Shown here: piece after piece, positions 22,975-32,914 of the stretch
Numbering within the stretch: the first letter of the stretch is position 1
How the letters are laid out: each line of letters starts with the position of its first letter
NCBI RefSeq assembly: GCF_963576675.1
Contig: NC_088915.1
Span: 83,523,501 to 83,587,500, forward strand
DNA: 64,000 bases
Origin: Euphorbia lathyris
Taxonomy: Eukaryota; Streptophyta; Magnoliopsida; Malpighiales; Euphorbiaceae
Direction of reading: 5' to 3'
Notes under the pieces: model-generated
The model's database searches: none
Told to the model about the DNA's origin: nothing
Seen by the model: only the letters and a program-made list of their open reading frames with translations
Made by a program: the position numbers and the translations under genes

Positions 22975-23621
22975 CAGGGGCGGAACCAGGGGGTTAGGGG
23001 GGCTCGAGCCCCGGCAGGCGGCCGAAGTATTGAGAAATTTTTTTTAGTAATGGTGTCTGGTAATATTTTGGAGAGAATTATATTGACTCTATGTAGTATT
23101 ATTTCAATGATTAAAGGTAGGTGTGATGGTTAAAACTTTATATTTTTATTTGAAAGGTCTTATGTTCGACTCCCTTCAACCTCATTTCTTTTTAAAACGT
23201 TTTTATTTTATTTTTATTTTAGTTTTCAATAGTTATAAAAACATGTTATACCATTATTAATTAATTTAAATGGACTCTTTATTTTTATTTTGATAACACT
23301 TTTGAATTCATTTTTAATATGTCTTTACCATTAAAAAAAAGTAGACATATTTAATATTCATTTTTATTATGTCTTTACCATTAAAAAAAAGTAAACATGT
23401 TTAATTTTCTATTAGTTCAATACTAGTTTAAAAAAAATGATAACATTTTTACAGTTTTAATGTGTTGGAGGCTAAATTTTTTTTGTCCAGCCCTAACGGG
23501 CTAGACTTTGAAAATTTACCGTCAACCGCACAGTTAATTTCGATTTTTTTTGACGTTTTTAATTTTTTTTTTACTGATATGTTTAAATCCCGAGTCATCC
23601 GGGGTCCTAGTTCCACCACTG
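22975..23621. repeat. hAT-type non-autonomous element
   Basis: Ends CAGGGGCGGAACCAGG and CCTAGTTCCACCACTG are imperfect inverted repeats of the plant hAT 'CAGGGGCGGA' type. The 8-bp flanks GGGAGGAG and AGAAGGAG agree at six positions. Copy A near 8220 lacks the insertion. The interior has no meaningful ORF. Confidence 0.7.
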
Positions 23622-24464
23622 AGAAGGAGTAAGAAGGAAGTCAACTAAATAGTAGAAACCCGAAAGAGAAGATACTCCAAAACACCAAGGAAATTGATGA
23701 CAACAAGTTGAAACTTAAACAAACTGGTCTACAAGATGTCTTGGACGATCGTAGTATGATGAATATGGTGAAGGAGAAAGAGGAAGGAGTATCCTATATG
23801 AGTTGGTAAAAAAAAAAAAAAGTAAGAGTGTAGTTTTGTAATTTAAGATTAAAATTTAAATATTTTCAAACTCAAAAAAATATTTTAATGTTTTTTTTTG
23901 TCCAATATTTGGAATACATTATAATAATTCAAAAAATATGATATCTACACATACCATGTATAATACACATATTTTATTATTATTTATTTATAACATGACG
24001 TACATATGATATGAAATGAAAAGAAATCAGCTCTATCAATGATGATTGACCCAATTTATTAATATTAGACTCTCAATTATATAAATGAGGGTTACAAATA
24101 AAATTAATATCGATTCAAACAATAATTTTTTTTAGCTTATCTATTTTATATAATTTAAAGTTGACTTCTAGCTGATGAAGTTATGTTAAAAATCAAGAGA
24201 AAGAAAAAAACAAAATAAGATATCATTATTCTCCATTAAATCATATAATATTCAATTAATTAATTAATGACATTGTCGTTTTTTATTATGTGAATCAAAA
24301 TAAATAAATTATTTGTTGAATGTTTACTTAACAAGAACAATAACACCTGTCTTCTTTAAGTCAATTAGCCAAATAAGAATTCCCTAACTCGGGACCTGTT
24401 TTACTTACTGTTTGCTATTTGTTATTACGGTTTGCTGTTTGTTATTAGTCTGATGATAACGGAA

Positions 24465-24690
24465 CATGACACGTCATTCATATTACTTCGTTAAGTCCTG
24501 TTAATTGTATAAGGAGAAAAAATAAAAACTTAAAAGAGTAATATGAATGACATGTCACATTTCGTTATCGATATCTAAATTTGTACTATTTTTTAAAATG
24601 TTTAGTCTACATTGGTACTATTTTGTACGTGGAGCTCATATTGTTACTTTCCTAAAAAAACTTAGACCTATTTTGGTACGTTATCCTCAA
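24465..24690. repeat. Single copy of the palindromic element arrayed at 4075-5150
   Basis: GATAACGGAACATGACACGTCATTCATATTAC and the inverse-related GTAATATGAATGACATGTCACATTTCGTTATC form a hairpin, followed by the 'attttgtacgtggag' segment seen in the intronic array. Confidence 0.55.
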
Positions 24691-24699
24691 AACAAACAA

Positions 24700-25509
24700 A
24701 GTTACTTAATTACGTTGAGACTTTGTTTGATAACCACTTAATCACTTAAATTAAAATGTTAAACATTTATAATTTAAGTGTGTTTGATAACGGTTATTTC
24801 TCCAACATTAAATTAGTCAATTAAGTTTAAAAAATCACTTATTTTGATAAATCAAAATATTTAACTTAATATCTTAAGATAAACAGTTACATCATTTAAT
24901 ATTTTCAGTACTTATAATATTCAACATTTAAAATTCAGTATTTATTTTTTCAGCACTTAATTTTCAGTTTTATCAAATGCTTTACTCAACACTTATTTTA
25001 AAATACCTCCATCTAAACATACCCATAGATAAACTTTTAAACACGCACATAGAATAACTTCATGCATCAAACATTGAGTTGATTACACCAATGATACCTA
25101 AACTTTATCTTAGTTCACACTTTAATACCTAGATTTCATTTTGTCTCAAAAATATAACTTAAGTAATGATGATCGAACAATTTAGTATATTTTACCGGTC
25201 AATACGAGTTTGACGAGTAAATTACACCAATGGTATCTGAATTTCTAATTCACGCTTTGGTATTTAAATTTTATTTTGTCTAAAAAATACATCTCAAGTA
25301 AAGATGACTCGGTAATTTAATATTACAATTTTATATTAATTGAATGTATGGTGGATCTCAATTTTTAATTCAAAATGGTCAAACTCGCGTCGATCGGTCA
25401 AATGTACTAAATTATCCAGTTACCTTTACTTGAGTTTTGGTTTTAGGAAAAAATAAAATCGAGATATCAAGATGTGAATTGGGATAAAATTCAGATATTA
25501 TTAATATAA
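24700..25509. other. AT-rich intergenic DNA with a partly preserved foldback arm pair
   Basis: No gene is visible. From about 25088 a motif 'aattacaccaatgatacctaaac' and its inverse-like counterparts recur (25220, 25500, 27480-27600), which suggests an older inverted-repeat element now split by the insertion at 25510-27477. Confidence 0.35.
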
Positions 25510-25798
25510 GGGTAAATAATTTATTAGTCCCTGGATTTGTGCATATTATACTAGTTAGTCCCTCTGTTTTTCGAAACACAATATAACATCCCTGAGTTTT
25601 GATAAAACTAACTACTTAGTCCCTCCATCTATAAATTTTATAGAAAATAACAAATTTGTCCTTCTACCACTAATTAACTTTCTTTTTTTTAGTAGAAACA
25701 GGAAAGGACTAATTAACTTTCTTATATGTTTAATTAAGTTTTATCTAATTTTATTTATTATATTAATTCAAGAATAAAAAGTAATAGGGTAATTAATT

Positions 25799-26337
25799 TA
25801 TTAGTCCCTATATTTTGACAAAACACATTGTTTAGTCCCTGTATTTTAAAAAACACATGATAAAGTCCCTAACCTTTTTCTAAATGAACTGTTTAGTCCC
25901 TAACATTTTTCTCAGTGAACTGTTTAGTCCCTGCCATTAGACTCTCACGAAGATTTTGTTAGTCAATTTGGATTTGCGTTCTTCTTTTCATTTCCTTTAA
26001 ACTCTAATGCATCTGAAATCAACTTTGAGTGTTCTTCTTCTTGATTTTCTTCTTAATCGTTCAAATTCGTAAGCATTGGATCTTTTCTTTTTCTTGTTCT
26101 CCATACAAATAGCTTCTTCTTCTAAATTGGATTTCCTCTTCTAAAGTTTGAAGGTAAATAGTAAAGGGTAATTTAGTCATTTCTGAAGTCATAAACGGTA
26201 AAAAAATCTAACAAACAGACGGAAGGACTAAACAGTTCACTAAGAAAAAGGTTAGAGACCTTACCATGTGTTTTTGAAAACACAGGGACTAAACAATGTG
26301 TTTTGTCAAAATATAGGGACTAATAAATTAATTACCC
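25799..26337. repeat. Nested Mutator-type foldback, TSD AAAGTAATA
   Basis: Left GGGTAATTAATTTATTAGTCC and right GACTAATAAATTAATTACCC are inverted repeats that continue for about 130 bp. Exact 9-bp flanks AAAGTAATA lie at 25790-25798 and 26338-26346. The loop (about 25975-26180) is a pyrimidine-rich, less AT-repetitive sequence unlike the arms. Confidence 0.85.
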
Positions 26338-27054
26338 AAAGTAATATTAGTAATAAAATTATATTATAATGTATTTTTAATTAAAAATACATAATCAATT
26401 TTATAATAATTTAGTATTATAATTTAAATATATCGTTTATATAATATCTATTTTATGTGGTAATTGTTATACATGCATTATTAAGTTTCTAATTTACTAA
26501 ATAATAATGGGTTAAATGAAATATAAGTTAAATAGTTATTAATGTTTTTTTAACCTAATGAGTAAAATTAAAATTTATGAAAAATTTCTAATTAATTTTA
26601 TTACACACTATTTTAGTACAAAAATATGTTTTTATATAATTTATCTAATTGCTCGGTTCAAGATTCGTTAGACATTCTTTAGGAGGATTCTCTTGCAATT
26701 AATTTTTTTTACGTATACTCAGACTCGAACTCAAAATCTTTAATTTAAGCGACTTGATGTCTTTTACCAATCAACTCACTATTAATTGGCTTAGAAAAAA
26801 ATAGTTAAATACTAAATTGATTTTTTAATATATTGTTTTATCGAATATTATGAAACACTAAACTAATTTATGGTAGATTGATAAATTTATCATTTTATGT
26901 ATAATCATTTATTAAAACAATTTTAATTATTGATACAATTTTATCGAATAAAATTCGATACAATTTAATTAAATATGGATGAAAGTTATTTAGTGATAGA
27001 AGGGCAAACTTGTCATTTTTTATATAATTTATGAATGAAGGGCTAAGTAGTTAG

Positions 27055-27374
27055 TGATTAGGTATGTGAATCTGGCCCATTAGGTCCAGTCCAACCTCCA
27101 AAGGCCCAATGGCTAAACCGAAGCCCACACGGCCAATAAGCAGAGGCCTATAAAAACACATCCAGACCCTCCTCAATGGTACGTTCTTGAACCCTAACAC
27201 CTTGATTATATTCTTTGTGCACCTCGCCTATAACTACTAACTGTCTTAATCATTGGAGTGTTTCCAAGGACCGACCCCCCTACAAGGACGCAACCCGAAG
27301 GCCCAAGCTCACAAAGGACCCTCGGAAAGCCATGCGACACGACCTCGGTCACTGTATAGTCTTACACCTAATTA
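27055..27374. mobile_element. Solo LTR of a small (TRIM-like) retrotransposon, TSD GTTAG
   Basis: A 320-bp, comparatively GC-rich insert with TGATTAGGT at the left and ACCTAATTA at the right, flanked by GTTAG (27050-27054, 27375-27379). It contains TATAAAAACAC (27150 region) and 'ggagtgtttccaaggaccgaccccc', typical of an LTR promoter and leader on the plus strand. The last CA appears mutated to TA. No internal region remains. Confidence 0.7.
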
Positions 27375-27755
27375 GTTAGTTTTGTCAAAACTTAGGGATG
27401 TTATAGTGTGTTTTTAAAAACAGATGGATTAACTAGTGTAATATGCACAAACTCATAGACTAATAAATTATTTACTCTTAATATAATTTACTCATCAAAA
27501 ACTCATATTCATCTGTCATTAATCGGTAAAATATATTAAATTTTCATATGTCATTAATCCATAAAATATACTAAATTATCGTTTACTTAGGTATATTTTT
27601 GTTACAAAATGAAATCTACTCCAGACTATCATTGCAATTTTCATCTCATTCATAAAGAACAAAAAAGTCCAACGTCAATTACCATCAATCCAACATTGAA
27701 ATAATCCCCAATCTAAACCTAATTAACTTCCATAATCCAACAAAACTCCTACTTA

Positions 27756-27772
27756 ATCATCATCATCATCAT
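27756..27772. repeat. (ATC)n microsatellite in the 5' flank of the LEA_2 gene
   Basis: Five to six ATC repeats, one or more units shorter than in the duplicated copy at 14861-14880. Confidence 0.8.
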
Positions 27773-27808
27773 TTCAATAACCAGAGAATTCTCAAAAATC
27801 ACTCAACA

Positions 27809-28408
27809 ATGGAGAATCAATCCCCAAATCCCCAAACCACCACCCCTTACCGCCCTCTGAAAATCTGCTGTGCCGTCACCGCCATTGTCATAATCCTCCT
27901 AGTTCTCCTTTTCATCATCCTCTACTTCACACTCTTCAAACCAAAAGAACCATCAATTTTAACCCGATCAGCAACTTTAGACGGATTCCGGTTAGAATAC
28001 TGGCCGGAGTTTTTATTAAATGTCACATTAGGTATGGGGTTAACGATCAACAACAAGAACTACGGGGGATTTCGATACGAAAACACGACGGCTTATATTA
28101 ATTACGAGGAAATTGTCGTCGGGGAAGCTCCGATTGCGGCGGGCACAGTTGAAGCTCGGAAAACACATGATGTAGATATGTCTGTAACGATTTTTGCTGA
28201 TAAATTGTTGCTTGAGAATAAGAATTTTAGCAGAGATTTTTTTTCTGGATTGGTGAATTTTACTACGAGTTCTAAGTTGAGAGGGAAAGTGATTTTGTTT
28301 AAGGATTTGATTAAGGTAAAAGCTGTTTCTGAGACTAGGTGTGAGTTATCTCTCCATATATTGCCGGCGAAGGTTGATTCCGTCTGTAAATCTCATATCG
28401 GTTTCTAA
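27809..28408 (+). CDS. NDR1/HIN1-like (LEA_2 domain) membrane protein
   Basis: Intact single-exon gene of 199 residues. A short Pro/Asn/Gln/Thr-rich cytosolic N-terminus (1-17) and a Lys-Ile-Cys-Cys stop lead into one strongly hydrophobic segment at about 20-43, followed by KPKEPS and an extracytoplasmic LEA_2-type domain (about 55-195) with NVTLGMGLTINNKNY, which resembles the N-x-T/V..NPN core of the family. Several N-x-S/T sites (NVT, NTT, NFS, NFT) could be glycosylated. Family members are single-pass plasma-membrane or vesicle proteins, some linked to defence and abiotic stress; the specific role here is unknown. Two cysteines near the C-terminus (CELSL, VCKSHIGF) are typical of this subgroup. 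The ATG is in the same context as in the duplicate at 14916. The neighbouring duplicate is dead, so this is the only functional copy in the window. Confidence 0.9.
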   Translation: MENQSPNPQTTTPYRPLKICCAVTAIVIILLVLLFIILYFTLFKPKEPSILTRSATLDGFRLEYWPEFLLNVTLGMGLTINNKNYGGFRYENTTAYINYEEIVVGEAPIAAGTVEARKTHDVDMSVTIFADKLLLENKNFSRDFFSGLVNFTTSSKLRGKVILFKDLIKVKAVSETRCELSLHILPAKVDSVCKSHIGF

Positions 28409-28964
28409 ATTGGGATACATAACAGTCTGGTCTAATACTATATCGGTACCTGTTACTCATTTTGGTGTAAGTCCGGTTTTTTGGAGGTCATATAACGATT
28501 GTCAATTTAGGATATGAGATTTAGTTTATTCGTTTAAGGTTGTCAGGGTTAAGAAAACTACGTTAAATTATTTCGCAATTTATGAATTACATAGTAAAAT
28601 TATGAATTGTAAAATTGAAAATTTCGGCTAACTTAGAATTAACTTCAAATTAATTTCAATTAATATAATTATCAATTGCATTTTGATTATTATGTATTTA
28701 AAATCAACCGAACTTTGAGAAAATAAAAAGATGAAGCTTGAATTGTGATTTTCTATCGTATTATTAGTTATATATATTAAGGGTATTCTTGAAAAACATG
28801 TATTGTAAGTGTATAGTTTGGTAGTATGTGTTGAAATAAGTCCAAAAATATAAACCAATCTCTTATTGGGTTAGTTTTGTAAATTTCCCTAAATAGAATG
28901 AGATAAGAGAGAAAGAGAGAGAAAGTTACAGTTTTTAATTTTAATAAAAGAGAAACCTCTTATT
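28409..28964. other. 3' flank of the LEA_2 gene and AT-rich intergenic DNA
   Basis: Directly after the stop, a moderately balanced sequence (28409-28520) is likely 3' UTR. The rest is AT-rich with no supported gene; the small minus-strand ORF is not convincing. Confidence 0.4.
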
Positions 28965-29412
28965 TTTTTTAATACATATTTACACCCTTAAACTTAGTAA
29001 ATGTTGTCTTTTGACATCCTAAAATTTTAAAATAACTTATCACATATTTATAGTTGACTTTAAAAACCTATTACAAACCTATAGTTGGTTTGGAAAACCT
29101 ATCACAATCTATAGTTGACTCATTTGGACCTCTGGTACATAAAATCGTTGATATGTCATCTTTGACAGATGAGTGGCATACAGAATGAACTCATGCACTT
29201 TTATTTTTTTCTATAACACGCACATGTTACCTCATATGTCAAACATGACAGATCAACGATTTTGTGTGTAAAAGATCTAAATGAGCCAACTATATGTGTG
29301 TGATAGGTTTTTAAAGCCAACTATATGTATGTGATAAATTATTTTAAATGTTCAGGATGCTAATAGGTAAAATTTGCTAAATTTAAAAGTATAAATATAC
29401 ATTAAGCCTTTT
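28965..29412. repeat. Foldback element
   Basis: 'aatacatatttacacccttaaacttagtaaatg' on the left pairs with 'aaatttaaaagtataaatatacatt' on the right, and inner arms 'cctatagttggtt' / 'gccaactatatgt' also pair. No exact target duplication was located. Confidence 0.55.
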
Positions 29413-29496
29413 TTTTTGTTACGTGTTTTTTTTTTGCGTGTTTTGAGACTTCAACAAATAATGCTTAGTTATCGTTAATTTAAAATCAAATGATTC

Positions 29497-30163
29497 AGTG
29501 CATTTCCAAGAGCCTCTTACTTTGACTCTTAAGTTAAAATTTAAGGATGGATAATTAAAAATGAGTTCCAACAGCCTCTTAGTGGCTTTTCAAATCACTA
29601 AGGGGGCGTTTAGTTTGGGGTCTTCATGAATGAGAATGGAAATGAGAGGGTTTCATTCCCTTTGTTCTTGTTTGTTTACAAAAAAAACTCATTCCCTTTA
29701 CCCACTTTAGGTTAAGCTATTACCCCACTTTAGGTTAAGCCATTACCCCATGCCCTCTATGGAATTGGATTCTCTTTACTCCATTCCCTTTGGATTCCCT
29801 TTACTTCATTCCCTTTCTTAAACATATCCAAACACATAGGGGAATTAATGGTTATTCATTTCATTTCATTTAGTTTACTTTTCTTGATTTCTTTTCCCTT
29901 ACCTCTTGTGAACCAAATGCCCCCTAAGAACATTTCCATACTCTCTATTAATAGATAGTCTCTTTTCACCTCTTAGTGCTTCCTAACTTTATTTTTTTTA
30001 TTAAAAATTTATTATTAGAGAGTCTCTCTCCTTTCACTATTGGTAAATATAATAATAATTTTAATTATAAAAATAATAAATAAAGAGTGAATATAAGAAG
30101 TATTGTTGGAGACGATATATCTTAGTCTCTTAAATCACTAAGAGCCTTTTGGAGATGTTCTCG
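29497..30163. repeat. MITE with CATTTCCAAGAGCCTCTTA ends, host of a nested Harbinger MITE
   Basis: The left 'gtgcatttccaagagcctctta' and the inverse of the right 'taagagccttttggagatgttc' pair with few mismatches. The element at 29602-29934 interrupts it. Confidence 0.5.
29602..29934. repeat. Harbinger-like MITE, TSD TAA
   Basis: Termini GGGGGCGTTTAGTTTGG and GAACCAAATGCCCCC, flanked by TAA (29599-29601, 29935-29937). Interior repeats 'cattcccttt' are shared with the relative at 21154-21443. Confidence 0.75.
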
Positions 30164-30169
30164 GTTTTT

Positions 30170-31470
30170 GGGTAAATTACATCCATGATCACTTAACTTT
30201 ATCCATTTCAACATTTTAGCTACTAAACTTCAATTTTTAGTGGTATGACCACTAAACTTTATATTTTTTTAATACCCGTGGCCACTTAACACTTCGAAAC
30301 GACCGTTGACAGTCTCAAAATAAAATAATCGAAGAGTTAATGATATTTTAAGGAACTTAAATTCTGGAAAAGTTTCGTTTTAAAGTCATTTAGATGTTGT
30401 TTGTTTAGGAGAGTCACTAAATTTTTAGAGAGAAAAGGTTTCAAAAAAAAAGTGATATTGCAAAATAAAAAATAGGGTAAATTAAAAAAAAAAACCCCTG
30501 TGGTTTCACTTTTTTTTTTTGCAGAAAAAGGACTGTGGTTTTTTCTTTCAAATACAGGAATGTGGTTTATTTCGTTACACTATTTACGGATTTGGTGAAG
30601 ATGCCGTTTATTTGCTGACGTGACGAATGGCAAATATGAGTTTTTAAAAAATTTGGGGTAAATTTTTTTTTAAAAAACCTATGGTTCCACTTTTTTGCAG
30701 AAAAAGGACTGTGATTTTTTTTTCTTTTCAAATACAGGATTGTGGTTTATTCTGTTACACTATTTTCAGATTTGGTGAAGATGCCGTTTATTTGCTGACG
30801 TGTCTGAAGGGCAAATATGAATTTTTTTAAAAATTGACTATAAAAGGCCTTGAACAACCATGTGAGATTTGCGCTCATGTGAGATTTTATAGTCAATATT
30901 GTAACCACAAAATAGTTATAAAAATCCATTGGTCAATATTGTAGACCCAAAATAGTTATAAAAAATCCATTGGTCAATTTTTTTAAAAACTCATATTTGC
31001 TCTTCAACCACGTCAGCAAATAAACGAGATCTTCACCAAATTCATAAATAGTGTAACGAAATAAACCACAGTCCTGTATTTGAAAAGAAAAAAAAACCAC
31101 AATCATTTTCTGCAAAAAAAAAAAAAGTGAAACCACATGGTTTTTTTTTTTAAATTTACCCCAATTTTTTAAAAAACCCATATTTGCCTTTTACCACGTC
31201 AGCAAATAAAAGACATCTTCACCATATCTGTAAATAGTGTAACGGAATAAACCACAGTCCAGTATTTGAAAAGAAAAAAACTACAGTCATTTTTCTGCAA
31301 AAAAAAAGCGAAACCACATGAGTTTTTTTTAAAATTTACCTAAAAAATATAATTTCATGTTAAATATCGTTCTGAATTGGACATTTTCATATAATCATTT
31401 TGAGGAGTTAGTTAAAGTTGAATTGACAGTGTCAACAAAATGTAAAATTCACTAGACTCACCGTTATAGG
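30170..31470. repeat. Decayed foldback of the 12678 family, split by a younger element
   Basis: The left arm GGGTAAATTACATCCATGATCAC and the core 'cgaccgttgacagtctcaaaataaaa..gagaaaaggttt' match the 12678-13197 element. The right arm is only partly recognisable ('catgttaaatatcgttctgaa..', 31354-31450). The element at 30475-31340 lies in its core. Confidence 0.5.
30475..31340. repeat. Mutator-type foldback, TSD TAAAAAATA
   Basis: Arms with 'cctgtggtttcac' and 'gtgaaaccaca' pair. The ends GGGTAAATT and AATTTACC are inverse, with exact 9-bp flanks TAAAAAATA (30466-30474, 31341-31349). Internally about 180-bp segments (30500-30640, 30660-30830 and inverse copies 30960-31140, 31150-31300) are repeated, so it is a double hairpin. 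The two small minus-strand ORFs are repeat-derived. Confidence 0.8.
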
Positions 31471-31832
31471 TTGGCTATTAAACCCTACTCTAACGTGCTG
31501 TGTTGGCATTTTTGAAGGTTTACGTGGCATATTATTTAACATCCTAAACAGTCAACTGAAGTGGACTGTTAAAAAGGGGTATAATTGGATTAATTTAGAA
31601 AGTTTATGGGAGTTTAGGGGCAAAATTGCTCCTGACGAAATAGTGTGAGGGCAAAATAGAAAGTTACACCTTTGTTACAGGTGTCAGATTAGGCTACGGA
31701 GAATAGAATAGCGTTTCGAGTGTCGGCGTTAGGGACCGAAACCGTTATGGAGTTATATATTTGTGTTCTGAAAAGCTTTCATTAATCGCATGTTCATAGC
31801 TAAAATTTGTGGCTTTTCAGTTGCAATTGAAG

Positions 31833-32914
31833 GGTGCAAAGACGAATTGATTCCTCGATGGCTAAAGACTCCGAGCGTCACCGCGTCAAGGAGAAGCATG
31901 TCTCTAGGTAAAGTTTCTTATTTATAATTAATTGCTTCACTGATTGTTAGGGGTTTTGGATTTTTGGCGAATCAAATTTCATGTCTGATTAGTTATTAAT
32001 ATTGATTGATGATTCCATTGTGAAAATTTAGTCCAAAAGCTTTCATCAATTCATGTCGCGAATTTTAGCTAGGGTTTGATGTTTTCTTCTCATTACATGT
32101 TTATCGCGATTTTCATTTAGTTTTTCTCCGATTAAAGGGTGCGAAGAGGTACTGATGACAAGCATAAGAGAGTCAAGAAGGAGCGTGCCTCTAGGTAAAG
32201 TTTCTATTTCATAATTAATTGCTTCACCGATTGTTAGGCTTTCAAACATTTGTGATTGAGCCAAGTAGCGAGTCAAATACCATGGTTTGAGAACAAACCA
32301 AATCATGATCAGTTGATAGATTATATTGATTGACGAGTCTGTGAAATATTCCTGCAAAAAGTAATGTGATGTAGACTTTCATATCACATGTTTATTTAGT
32401 ATGCACTTTTCACTTGGTTTGTTCTGCATATGAAGGGTGAAGAGTGGAGTTGATGCCTCCGACCGAAGCTCGGAGAGTCACCAAGTCAAGCATAAGAGAG
32501 TCAAGAAGAAGCATGCCTCTAGGTAAAGTTTCTAATTTACAATTAGTTACTTCACTGATTGTTAGGGTATGGATTATCGGTGAATCAAATACCATAGTCT
32601 GATAATAGATGAAGTCTTGATCAGTTGATATTATTGATTGATAACCTTGTGAAAGGTTGCTACAAAAGGTTTCATGAATTCATGTCAAGTAGACCTTGTT
32701 ATTTTTTGTGAGTTTTAGCTTGTATAGGCTGTGGGGTTTGGGGTTCTCTTCTATATTGCTGTGTTCTGAAAAGCTTCAGCATTATGTTGTGCTTTTCATC
32801 TGGTTTGTTCTGCAATTGTAGGGTGCATAGTCGAACTGATGCTTCCCGAAGAAAGATAAGCAGACGCTCTCACCCACTGCATCCTAAGGGACCTTGGATG
32901 AGTGCTATCCGAAC
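31833..32914 (+). repeat. Four tandemly duplicated exon-intron units in the DUF3615-like gene
   Basis: Segments 31833-31907, 32138-32194, 32436-32522 and 32822-32914 all begin GGTG after AG, have lengths divisible by three (75, 57, 87, 93) and sit in the same phase. The first three end CTCTAG|GTAAAGTTTC. The introns start alike too ('taattaattgcttcactgattgttagg' and variants), so exon plus flanking intron were copied together. Confidence 0.8.

Larger units (their letters stand above)
19590..24450. repeat. Duplicated segment, copy B (partner at 5396-9790)
   Basis: Collinear with copy A from the acceptor of the orphan exon through the 3' flank and the blocks at 22500-22950 and 23640-24350. Copy-specific insertions are at 20541-20851, 21154-21443, 21748-22493 and 22975-23621; several have an empty site in A. 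The 75 bp between the LEA_2 breakpoint and the start of homology contains two copies of 'attcgtgtcgagttgaatga' and has no counterpart recognised in A. Confidence 0.75.
25510..27477. repeat. Mutator-type foldback, TSD TTAATATAA, carrying two nested insertions
   Basis: Arms of about 120 bp: left GGGTAAATAATTTATTAGTCC, right GACTAATAAATTATTTACTC. Exact 9-bp flanks TTAATATAA lie at 25501-25509 and 27478-27486. Inside are a second foldback (25799-26337) and a small solo LTR (27055-27374) that splits the right arm. Confidence 0.8.

Noticed and set aside
27055..27374. Cassandra-type TRIM with embedded 5S rDNA
   Set aside because: I saw no 5S promoter-like boxes in the 320 bp; only a generic small LTR is supported.
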